The notes under the pieces: model-generated
Seen by the model: only the letters and a program-made list of their open reading frames with translations
What the model was told of the DNA's origin: nothing
Database searches by the model: none
Part shown: one piece after another, positions 53,597-61,230 of the stretch
Layout: every line of letters begins with the position of its first letter
How positions within the stretch are numbered: position 1 is the first letter of the stretch
Made by a program: the position numbers and the translations under genes
From: Alistipes sp.
GTDB taxonomy: Bacteria; Bacteroidota; Bacteroidia; Bacteroidales; Rikenellaceae
DNA length: 64,000 nt
Direction of reading: 5' to 3'
Assembly (NCBI GenBank): GCA_017437045.1
Contig: JAFSBY010000035.1
Span: 57,684-121,683 of the forward strand

Positions 53597-54697
53597 TTAA
53601 ACAAAGGGCAGTTTGACCACCTCGGCCTCGATCAGTCGCTCGCGGATCACCACGGCGAGCTTCGTGCCGACCTTCGCATAGGGCGTGGCCACATAGCCCA
53701 AGGCAATACCGATCTTGAGCGAGGGCGACATCGTACCCGAGGTCACCTGACCGATCACCTCACCCTCCGGCGTAGCGATTCCATAGCCATGGCGCGGCAC
53801 ACCTCGGCCAATGAGTTTCAGACCCACCAACTTGCGGCTCACGCCCTCGGCCTTCTGCTGCTCGAGCAGCTCACGATCGATAAAGGGCTTCTCGGGGACA
53901 AACTTCGTAATCCAACCCAGACCACCCTCGAGCGGCGAGGTCGTATCGTCAATATCGTTGCCATAGAGGCAGAAACCCTTCTCCAAGCGGAGCGTATCGC
54001 GGGCTCCCAGACCGATGTTCTTCAGGCCAAACTCTTCGCCGGCCTTCCACAAAGCCTCCCAAAGTTGATCGCCATCCTCGTTGGCCACATAAATCTCACA
54101 ACCGCCCGAGCCGGTGTAGCCCGTGATCGAAAGGATGGCACGCACGCCGGCCACCTCCATCTTGCGGAAGGTGTAGTACTCCATCTCCTCGACCGGTTCG
54201 GCACACATCTTCTGCACGATCTTCATCGCCAAAGGTCCCTGCACGGCCAGCTGGCAAATCTCATCCGAGGCGTTGTAGAGCTCCTTGCCGTGACCGGCCT
54301 CCATGCCGAGTTTGGCACCCTCGGCGAGGATATGTTGCCAATCCTTCTCCGTATTAGCAGCATTGACGCAGAGCATGTAGGTCTCGGCATCGATGCGATA
54401 GACCAGAATATCATCCACGATACCGCCACGTCCGTTGGGCATGCAGGTGTACTGCACTTTGCCATCGTGGAGGCGGGTTACATCGTTCGTAGTGATGCGC
54501 TGCAACAGCTCGAGGGCCTTGGGTCCTTTGACCCAAATCTCACCCATGTGGCTCACATCAAAGACACCGGCCGCCGTACGCACGGTCTGGTGTTCGTCGT
54601 TGATACCCGAAAATTCGATCGGCATGTTGTAGCCGGCAAACTCAGCCATCTTGGCACCGGCAGCAATGTGATACTTGGTAAATGCGGTGGTTTTCAT
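53597..54697 (-). CDS. gcvT: Glycine cleavage system T protein (aminomethyltransferase)
   Basis: 366 residues from the ATG at 54697 (MKTTAFTKYHIAAGAKMAEF). Folate-binding motifs FAGYNMPIEFSGINDEHQTVR, VFDVSHMGEI, GGIVDDILVYRI, SITGYTGSGGCEIYV, LGARDTLRLEKGFCLYGNDI. It passes the glycine methylene carbon to tetrahydrofolate. P and H protein genes are not in the window. The longer frame upstream overlaps the GNAT gene and is not used. Middle gene of GNAT-gcvT-metY, with one-carbon and methionine metabolism side by side. Confidence 0.96.
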   Translation of the reverse strand: MKTTAFTKYHIAAGAKMAEFAGYNMPIEFSGINDEHQTVRTAAGVFDVSHMGEIWVKGPKALELLQRITTNDVTRLHDGKVQYTCMPNGRGGIVDDILVYRIDAETYMLCVNAANTEKDWQHILAEGAKLGMEAGHGKELYNASDEICQLAVQGPLAMKIVQKMCAEPVEEMEYYTFRKMEVAGVRAILSITGYTGSGGCEIYVANEDGDQLWEALWKAGEEFGLKNIGLGARDTLRLEKGFCLYGNDIDDTTSPLEGGLGWITKFVPEKPFIDRELLEQQKAEGVSRKLVGLKLIGRGVPRHGYGIATPEGEVIGQVTSGTMSPSLKIGIALGYVATPYAKVGTKLAVVIRERLIEAEVVKLPFV

Positions 54698-54701
54698 CGT
54701 C

Positions 54702-55934
54702 TTATTCTTGTTTTTCGGTTCGTTTAATACCCAGTCGCGGACAACGCTGAAACTCCTTCTCGCGGTCGAAGAGGTAGCGATAGGTCGTGTGCACCTTGTA
54801 GAGCGAAGCGCCGGCATAGTTGATGATCATGCGATTCATCACGGGATTGAAATCGCCGATCCAGGCCAGCTCGATCGCCTTGTAGGGGCACGCCTCCGAC
54901 TGCACATAGTTCAGGTACTCGTACATAATTGCCGACTCGACACCCTTGCCATGACACGCGGGCGTGATGCCAAAGATGATGCCGAAGACGCGGTCGCAAC
55001 GTTTCCGCACCTTCAACTCCCACATCAGGCGCAGTTTCTGCCACAGACCGAACTTACCGCCAAAACGACCGATGATGCAGTTCAGGTCGGGCACCGTGAT
55101 GAAGAAGCCGATCGGCTCATCGTGCTGATAGGCGAAATAGATGATGTTCGGGTCGATGATCGGTTTCATCACCTTCATGATCGTCTGCGCCTCCTCCTTT
55201 TCCATCGGCTTGACACCGGAGAACATCGCCCAGGCCTTGTTGTAGATCACGCGGAAGTTCTCCGCCGCCTCATCCAGATGCTTCATGTCGATCCGACGGA
55301 TCGAGTAACCGGCCTCCTGACGATAGAGTCGTTCGGCACGATCCTTCAAGCGCGACGAGGCCTCCGACTCGCCAATTTTCCAGTTGTAGGAGTTCTGGTT
55401 AAAGTAGTTTTGGAAGCCGTAATTCTCAAACAGAGCCTTGTAATAGGGCGGGTTGTAGGGATTCTTATAGAGCGGCTCATGATCGAAGCCCTCGACCAGC
55501 AGACCCCACCAATCACGACGCTGTCCGAAGTTGATCGGGCCATCCATCGCCTCCATACCCTTGCCGGCAAGCCACTCGCGGGCGGCATCAAAGAGCATGT
55601 TGGCCACCTCCTGGCTGTCGATCGACTCATAGAAACCACAACCGCCCGTCGGCTGACCATGCTCCTCTTTGGCCTCAATAGCAGCCTTCTCGCGGTTATA
55701 GAAGGCGGCTATGCGGCCGACAATCGCACCGGCGGCATCGCGCACCACCCATCGGATGGCCTCACCCTCGGCAAAGAGTTCGTTGCGCTGCGGGTCAAAG
55801 ACCTCGCGCACATCCTCGTCAATCGGGCAGACCCAATAGGGATTTCCTTTATAAAGCTGTTTGGGGTAGTCAATCCACTCCCGCTCCTGACGCGGGGTGA
55901 GCACCTCCTCCAAACGATAGGTTTTTGTTTGCAT
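54702..55934 (-). CDS. GNAT-like N-acetyltransferase family protein of unknown substrate
   Basis: 410 residues. No signal or membrane segment. The N-terminal part is YPKQLYKGNPYWVCPIDEDV, VVRDAAGAIVGRIAAFYNRE, GGCGFYESIDSQEVANMLFD; the C-terminal half has IIYFAYQHDEPIGFFITVPD and ITPACHGKGVESAIMYEYL, which resembles the acetyl-CoA loop, then ELAWIGDFNPVMNRMIINYA. The pattern fits a double-GNAT fold seen in a widespread Bacteroidota family without known function. It is 4 bases ahead of gcvT and must be co-transcribed with it. Confidence 0.8.
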   Translation of the reverse strand: MQTKTYRLEEVLTPRQEREWIDYPKQLYKGNPYWVCPIDEDVREVFDPQRNELFAEGEAIRWVVRDAAGAIVGRIAAFYNREKAAIEAKEEHGQPTGGCGFYESIDSQEVANMLFDAAREWLAGKGMEAMDGPINFGQRRDWWGLLVEGFDHEPLYKNPYNPPYYKALFENYGFQNYFNQNSYNWKIGESEASSRLKDRAERLYRQEAGYSIRRIDMKHLDEAAENFRVIYNKAWAMFSGVKPMEKEEAQTIMKVMKPIIDPNIIYFAYQHDEPIGFFITVPDLNCIIGRFGGKFGLWQKLRLMWELKVRKRCDRVFGIIFGITPACHGKGVESAIMYEYLNYVQSEACPYKAIELAWIGDFNPVMNRMIINYAGASLYKVHTTYRYLFDREKEFQRCPRLGIKRTEKQE

Positions 55935-55964
55935 AAAAAGAAATATCTAATTGCTAAAAAGTGA

Positions 55965-56048
55965 CTATTCATCGTAGTGCAGTTGCAGATTCTGCGCCGA
56001 GGCCGAAAGGTCTGTCATCAGCAGCACAAGGAACAACAGTCGCTTCAT
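55965..56048 (-). pseudogene. First 27 codons of a DUF5020-like outer-membrane protein gene, rest deleted
   Basis: On the minus strand 56048-55965 reads MKRLLFLVLLMTDLSASAQN, then LQLHYDE and a stop. A signal peptide followed by QNLQLHYD is, from memory, how Bacteroidales DUF5020 (Tsx-like barrel) proteins begin, normally going on for about 200 residues. Here the GNAT gene starts 30 bases further on. Either this is a remnant left by a deletion, or a tiny secreted peptide; the first is more likely. Confidence 0.55.
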
Positions 56049-56226
56049 AAATCGTTTTTGGGTTTACAATTTGGTTCAATCAAGAGGTAAAAATAGGCAT
56101 TATTCGTCGGAACTCCAATTTTATGCCGCGATATTTTTCGTTCGCGACTTTTTTTGCCCTAAAATATCAGATTGAACAATACCAAACTCCCATTTTTGTG
56201 TATCTTTGTTCATAGTAACTCCTTTA

Positions 56227-59214
56227 ATGCAAAAAGGCATGAAACAGGCAATCGAAAACTACCATAGCGGCGAGCGATACCGTTTTATGAAGTATCGCAT
56301 CCATCGCATTCTGTTGGTCTGCTCGAGCTATGACGGCTACATTCTGGAGGAGGATGGCCACATCGAGTCACAGATCAACCGCGAATACATGGAGCTCAAC
56401 CTATCGAATCCTCCCGCCCTGACCCGTGTCAGCTCGACGCGAGAAGCATTGGAGCTGCTCGAGAAGGATAGTTCGTTTGATTTCATCCTGACGATGTACC
56501 ATGTCGGCGAGGTCGATGTCTTCACCTTCGGGAAACTGGTCAAAGAGCGTTGGCAGATTCCCGTTGCCCTGATGACCCCCTTCTCGAAAGATATCTATCG
56601 CCGCATCGACGAGCGCGATCGCTCGGGGCTGGACTACATCTTCTGCTGGCATGGCAATACGGATCTGATCATCGCCATCATCAAGCTCATCGAGGATAAG
56701 ATGAACGCCGAGGAGGATATTCTGCAGGGGGGAGTGCAAGCCATTCTGCTGGTCGAGGACTCGATCCGTTTCTATTCGACCTATCTGCCCGAGTTATACA
56801 AAATGCTGCTCCAGCAGAACACCGAGTTTTTGCGTGATGCCTTCAACGAACAGCAGCAGATTCTGCGCAAACGAGCTCGTCCGAAGGTCTTGTTAGCTAC
56901 GAGCTACGACGAGGCGGTGATGCTCTACGAAAACTACAAACAGAACCTGCTGGGTGTGATCTCCGACGTAGGTTTTGTGATCCATCCGAACGATCCGCCC
57001 GAGAGCGAACGGCTCGATGCCGGCATTGAGCTCTGTCGCCACATCAAGCGCGATAATCCGCTCATGCCCATCCTGTTGCAATCCTCGCAAATCGACTTCC
57101 GCCAGACGGCCAACACATTAGGAGCCGGCTTTATCGCCAAAAACTCCAAGACGCTGCTGCTCGAGTTGCAGGATTTCATCCGCAAGGAGTTTGCCTTCGG
57201 CGATTTCATCTTCAAAGATCCCGCTACGGGGCGCGAGGTGGGACGTGCCAAAGACCTATTGCAGATGCAGGAGATGATCGCCACGATCCCCGATGCCGCC
57301 TTTGAATACCACACCTCGCAAAACCACCTCTCAAAGTGGCTCTATTCGCGCGGTCTGTTTCCGTTAGCCGCCAAGATTCGTAAGCACAACAAGAGCCTCT
57401 TCAGCTCTACGGACGAACACCGCCGGTCGCTCGTCAATGCCATCCGCGACTACCGAACACTGCTCGGCCAGGGTGTAGTGGCACGTTTCGACACGGAGAC
57501 CTATACCGATGCCGTCGCCTTTGCCCGTATCGGCGAGGGATCGCTCGGTGGCAAGGCGCGCGGTTTGGCCTTCATGAACTCGATGCTCATCAAGCATCGC
57601 CAATACGACAAATACCCCGGAGTGCGCATCCTCATACCGCGTTCGGTGGTGATCGCCACGGAATTTTTCGACGACTTCATCCGCGAAAACGGCCTCTCCG
57701 ACATCCTGGCACAGGAGCTCTCCGACGAGGAGATTCTGGCCGAATTTGTCGCCTCGGCCATTCCGCAACGACTGCAGGAGGCCCTGAGGACCTACCTATC
57801 GACCGTACGCACGCCGCTGGCAATTCGCTCCTCGTCAAAACTCGAGGATTCTCACTTCCAACCATTTGCGGGCATCTACTCGACCTACATGGTCCCCTAT
57901 ACCCCCAATCGGGCACAGATGTTGCGCCTCGTGCTGCGCGCCATTAAGAGCGTCTATGCCTCGGTCTATTTTGCCGAGTCGAGGGCCTACATCCAATCGT
58001 CGCAGAATCTGATCTCGGAGGAGAAGATGGCCGTCATCTTGCAGGAGGTGTGCGGATCGGAGCAGGAGGGGCTGTTCATGCCTACCCTCTCGGGCGTAGC
58101 ACGGTCGATCAACTACTACCCGATCGGCGACGAACGTGCCGAAGATGGCGTTTGCAACGTGGCGATGGGATTGGGTAAATTGGTGGTCGATGGCGGTCGT
58201 ACGCTCCGTTTCTCACCGGCCTATCCGCAGCGCGTTTTGCAGACCTCGACACCCGAGTTGGCTCTGCGGGAGACCCAACACGAGGTGTTGGCTCTCGATC
58301 TGAATCCGGCCGCCTTCCGCTCCTCGATCGACGATGCGGTCAATCTGCGTCGGCTGCGGATGACCGAGATCGCACCGTTGCGCCACACGAAACATGTCAC
58401 CTCGGTGTGGGATCGAGACAACGAGCGCATTTCGGATAGCCCGTTCGACCAGGGTCGTCGCATCATCACCTTCAACAACATCCTCAAATACAACACCTTC
58501 CCGTTGGCCGAAATCGTTGCTGACCTGCTCCACATCGGCGCCGAGGAGATGCGCTGCCCTGTCGAGATCGAGTTTGCCGTCAATTTAGATGTACCGACCG
58601 GTCAGGAGCAGATCTTCAACCTGCTGCAGATTCGTCCGATCATCGACAATCAGGACAACCGCTCGATCGACTGGGCAAAAGTTCAGCCCGAGCAAGCTTT
58701 GATCTATGGCGAACAGGCACTCGGCATCGGCCGCATGAGCGATCTGCACGAGGTGGTCTATATCAAGAGCGAACACTTCTCGTCGCTCGTCACCGAACGT
58801 ATTGCCGAGGAGCTGCTGGCTCTGAATCTGCGCATGCAGCAGGAGGGGCGCAGCTACATATTGGTCGGTCCGGGGCGGTGGGGCTCGTCGGATCCCTTCC
58901 TCGGTGTACCGGTCAAATGGACCCATATCTCGGAGGCCAAGGTGATTGTCGAGTGTGGCATCCCGAGCTTCGTGGTCGATCCGTCACAGGGCACCCACTT
59001 CTTCCAGAATGTCACCTCGCTCGGTGTCGGTTATCTGACGATCAACCCCTTCCGAGGCGAGGGCATCTTCCGTCAGGAGTGGCTCGACCATCACGAAGCA
59101 CACTACGAAGGAGAATTCCTGCGCTGGGTACACTTCGAGGAGCCGCTGATGGTAGCCATCGACGGCCGCGCCAATCGGGGCATAGTGATGCTGCCCGACG
59201 CAGAAAAAAAGTAA
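56227..59214 (+). CDS. PEP/pyruvate-binding (PPDK N-terminal-like) protein with two receiver-like domains
   Basis: 995 residues from the ATG at 56227. The first receiver-like domain (about 27-160) starts HRILLVCSSYDGY but has no acidic pair and no Asp at the phosphorylation site (FILTMYHV). The second (about 170-320) starts AILLVEDSIRFY and has VISDVGF, with Asp247 as likely phospho-acceptor. The C-terminal 560 residues match the ATP-binding domain of PEP synthase/PPDK: GEGSLGGKARGLAFMNS, RTPLAIRSSSKLEDSHFQPFAGIYSTY, GPGRWGSSDP. The catalytic-His and PEP barrel domains of true PEP synthase are absent. Conserved in Bacteroidota; the reaction is unknown. A -7 box TATCTTTG (56201-56208) covers the alternative TTG start at 56206, so 56227 is chosen. 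Confidence 0.88.
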   Translation: MQKGMKQAIENYHSGERYRFMKYRIHRILLVCSSYDGYILEEDGHIESQINREYMELNLSNPPALTRVSSTREALELLEKDSSFDFILTMYHVGEVDVFTFGKLVKERWQIPVALMTPFSKDIYRRIDERDRSGLDYIFCWHGNTDLIIAIIKLIEDKMNAEEDILQGGVQAILLVEDSIRFYSTYLPELYKMLLQQNTEFLRDAFNEQQQILRKRARPKVLLATSYDEAVMLYENYKQNLLGVISDVGFVIHPNDPPESERLDAGIELCRHIKRDNPLMPILLQSSQIDFRQTANTLGAGFIAKNSKTLLLELQDFIRKEFAFGDFIFKDPATGREVGRAKDLLQMQEMIATIPDAAFEYHTSQNHLSKWLYSRGLFPLAAKIRKHNKSLFSSTDEHRRSLVNAIRDYRTLLGQGVVARFDTETYTDAVAFARIGEGSLGGKARGLAFMNSMLIKHRQYDKYPGVRILIPRSVVIATEFFDDFIRENGLSDILAQELSDEEILAEFVASAIPQRLQEALRTYLSTVRTPLAIRSSSKLEDSHFQPFAGIYSTYMVPYTPNRAQMLRLVLRAIKSVYASVYFAESRAYIQSSQNLISEEKMAVILQEVCGSEQEGLFMPTLSGVARSINYYPIGDERAEDGVCNVAMGLGKLVVDGGRTLRFSPAYPQRVLQTSTPELALRETQHEVLALDLNPAAFRSSIDDAVNLRRLRMTEIAPLRHTKHVTSVWDRDNERISDSPFDQGRRIITFNNILKYNTFPLAEIVADLLHIGAEEMRCPVEIEFAVNLDVPTGQEQIFNLLQIRPIIDNQDNRSIDWAKVQPEQALIYGEQALGIGRMSDLHEVVYIKSEHFSSLVTERIAEELLALNLRMQQEGRSYILVGPGRWGSSDPFLGVPVKWTHISEAKVIVECGIPSFVVDPSQGTHFFQNVTSLGVGYLTINPFRGEGIFRQEWLDHHEAHYEGEFLRWVHFEEPLMVAIDGRANRGIVMLPDAEKK

Positions 59215-59301
59215 AAAAAGTAGCCAAGCAGTTATCTTTTCTCAAAAAAAAGTTTATATTTGTAACGAGAAGCAACTTAATACACCTTAAAACTTACAAC
59301 T

Positions 59302-60639
59302 ATGAACGTGGAGAAATTGATGCTGGAGCTCGAGCAACGTCATCCGGGCGAAAGCGAGTATTTGCAGGCCGTGCGCGAGGTATTGACCACCGTAGAGGAG
59401 GCCTACAATCAACACCCCGAGTTCGAGACGAACAAGATCGCTGAGCGCATCGTTGAACCGGATCGTCAATTTACCTTTAAGGTGACCTGGGTCGATGATC
59501 TGGGCCAGGTACAGGTCAATACGGGCTATCGCGTGCAGTTCAACAACGCCATCGGCCCCTACAAGGGCGGTCTGCGCTTCCACCCCTCGGTAAATCCCTC
59601 GATTCTGAAATTCTTAGGTTTCGAGCAGATCTTCAAAAATGCCCTGACCACGCTGCCAATGGGCGGTGCCAAGGGTGGCTCGGACTTCAATCCCAAGGGC
59701 AAATCGGATCGTGAGGTGATGCGCTTCTGCCAAGCCTTCATGACCGAGCTATGGCGTCATATCGGCCCGGAGACCGATGTTCCGGCCGGCGATATGGGCG
59801 TAGGAGCACGCGAAATTGGCTATCTCTACGGCATGTATCGCAAATTGGCCCTGGAGAATACGGGCGTATTGACCGGCAAGGGTATGACCTTTGGCGGATC
59901 GCTCATTCGCCCCGAGGCTACAGGCTTCGGTGCGGTCTATTTCCTGGTGCAGATGCTCGCCAAGCAGGGAATGGATATCCGCGGCAAACGCATTGCCATT
60001 TCGGGCTTCGGCAACGTGGCCTGGGGTGCTGCCAAGAAGGCGACGGAGCTGGGAGCCAAGGTGGTAACCATCTCGGGACCCGATGGTTATATCTACGATG
60101 AGGCGGGGCTCGATGCCGAGAAGATCGACTACATGCTGGAGCTCCGCGCCTCGAACAACGACATCGTTGCCCCCTATGCCGAGCAATTCCCCGGATCGAA
60201 GTTTGTGGCCGGACGCAAACCGTGGGAGGTGGCTGTCGATATCGCCATGCCGTGTGCTACGCAGAATGAGTTAGGTGGCGAAGATGCCAAACAGCTACTG
60301 GCCAATGGCGTGCAGATCGTGGCCGAGGTCTCGAATATGGGTTGTCGTCCCGAGGCTATTGAGGCCTTCTTGGCCGCCAAAATCCCCTATGGCCCGGGTA
60401 AGGCGGTCAATGCCGGAGGCGTGGCTACGTCGGGTTTAGAGATGACGCAAAATGCACAAAAGCTGAATTGGACGGCCGAGGAGGTCGATGCCAAGCTGCA
60501 CCAGATCATGACCTCGATCCATACGGCTTGTCTGGAGTATGGCACCGAGGCCGATGGTTACATCAACTACATGAAGGGGGCCAACATTGCCGGCTTCATG
60601 AAGGTTGCCAAGTCGATGGTTGAACAGGGTATTCTTTAG
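59302..60639 (+). CDS. gdhA: NADP-specific glutamate dehydrogenase
   Basis: 445 residues, hexameric family I. GYRVQFNNAIGPYKGGLRFH with the substrate-binding Lys, TLPMGGAKGGSDFNPKGKSD with the catalytic Lys, DVPAGDMGVGAREIGYLYG, the dinucleotide motif ISGFGNVAWGAAKKATELGA and EVSNMGCRPEAI. It assimilates ammonium into glutamate. Monocistronic with -7 box TATATTTG at 59255-59262 and a strong terminator. Confidence 0.97.
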   Translation: MNVEKLMLELEQRHPGESEYLQAVREVLTTVEEAYNQHPEFETNKIAERIVEPDRQFTFKVTWVDDLGQVQVNTGYRVQFNNAIGPYKGGLRFHPSVNPSILKFLGFEQIFKNALTTLPMGGAKGGSDFNPKGKSDREVMRFCQAFMTELWRHIGPETDVPAGDMGVGAREIGYLYGMYRKLALENTGVLTGKGMTFGGSLIRPEATGFGAVYFLVQMLAKQGMDIRGKRIAISGFGNVAWGAAKKATELGAKVVTISGPDGYIYDEAGLDAEKIDYMLELRASNNDIVAPYAEQFPGSKFVAGRKPWEVAVDIAMPCATQNELGGEDAKQLLANGVQIVAEVSNMGCRPEAIEAFLAAKIPYGPGKAVNAGGVATSGLEMTQNAQKLNWTAEEVDAKLHQIMTSIHTACLEYGTEADGYINYMKGANIAGFMKVAKSMVEQGIL

Positions 60640-60666
60640 TGGAATCACCCCGCTCGAAACAAACAA

Positions 60667-60700
60667 AGAGGCTGCCCAACGTTTTTGTTGGGCAGCCTCT
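60667..60700. terminator. Bidirectional terminator between gdhA and rubredoxin genes
   Basis: A perfect 14-bp stem, AGAGGCTGCCCAAC (60667-60680) and GTTGGGCAGCCTCT (60687-60700). Confidence 0.9.
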
Positions 60701-60730
60701 CTTCGTGTGACGTTGGATAAGAAGCGGGGA

Positions 60731-60889
60731 TTACTCCTTCTCAAACAGCTCCTTGCCTACACCACAAATGGGGCAAGTCCAATCTTCGGGCAACTCCTCA
60801 AAGGGGGTTCCGGGGGCGATGCCACGATCAGGATCTCCTACTGCGGGGTCATACTCCCATCCGCAAGGCGTACATGTATATTTCTCCAT
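60731..60889 (-). CDS. Rubredoxin
   Basis: 52 residues: [52 protein letters not shown]. The four iron ligands are the Cys pairs CTPC and CPIC, with the usual WEYDP and WTCPICG contexts. A small electron carrier, often serving rubrerythrin or superoxide reductase in anaerobes. Monocistronic, with its own strong promoter and a terminator shared with gdhA. Confidence 0.97.
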   Translation of the reverse strand: MEKYTCTPCGWEYDPAVGDPDRGIAPGTPFEELPEDWTCPICGVGKELFEKE

Positions 60890-60936
60890 AGTTGTTACGT
60901 ATTAGTTTAGTTCTATTAGTTATCTGTTTACAGGTA

Positions 60937-60968
60937 CAAATATAATAGCTTTTTCTAATCAAACCAAA
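60937..60968 (-). promoter_or_regulatory. Rubredoxin promoter
   Basis: On the minus strand TTTG (60968-60965), 20 bases, TATATTTG (60944-60937): a full consensus match. The predicted leader is about 40 nt. Confidence 0.85.
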
Positions 60969-61105
60969 CAAATCCAATCGGACCTTCTTATACACCTATC
61001 AGGCAAATTGATACCCTATCGTTTCACAGACGCACTCCTTTTGCCCCCATATATATAAATATAGGTATCCCAAGAAACCCTGCACGATCAGCCGCATCAC
61101 CCCCC

Positions 61106-61165
61106 ACGGGAATCGACGCCTTTGCAACCTATGTCGAGGCCCTAAAGGCTTACATTGGCCAGTAA
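61106..61165 (+). pseudogene. Possible C-terminal remnant of a winged-helix DNA-binding protein
   Basis: The frame TGIDAFATYVEALKAYIGQ-stop resembles the last helix of small Bacteroidota winged-helix regulators (pattern GR-AF--YVEALK-YI). There is no start, and nothing recognisable lies upstream. It lies in the 340-base gap between the rubredoxin promoter and the restriction enzyme gene; the rest of that gap is AT-rich with no other feature. Confidence 0.35.
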
Positions 61166-61176
61166 AAAATGGAATC

Positions 61177-61211
61177 AGTCCCCGAAACCGCTACACAGTG
61201 TTTCGGGGACT
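61177..61211. terminator. Terminator of the MmeI-like gene
   Basis: A perfect 12-bp stem, AGTCCCCGAAAC (61177-61188) and GTTTCGGGGACT (61200-61211), 19 bases downstream of the minus-strand stop. Confidence 0.8.
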
Positions 61212-61230
61212 TACTTTCTTCATATCTAAT

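Noticed and set aside
52237-53616. A 459-codon open frame on the plus strand, and a similar one at 54675-55964
   Set aside because: Both are mirror frames of metY and the GNAT gene, caused by high GC and few stop codons on the opposite strand.
55935-55965. SAM-II-like 3' core (GCTAAAAAG) upstream of the GNAT-gcvT-metY operon
   Set aside because: It is on the wrong strand for that operon, and the GATTTG and CTTGCA segments are missing.
56227-59214. True phosphoenolpyruvate synthase
   Set aside because: The phosphohistidine and PEP-binding barrel domains are absent and receiver domains are present, so the name ppsA is not justified.
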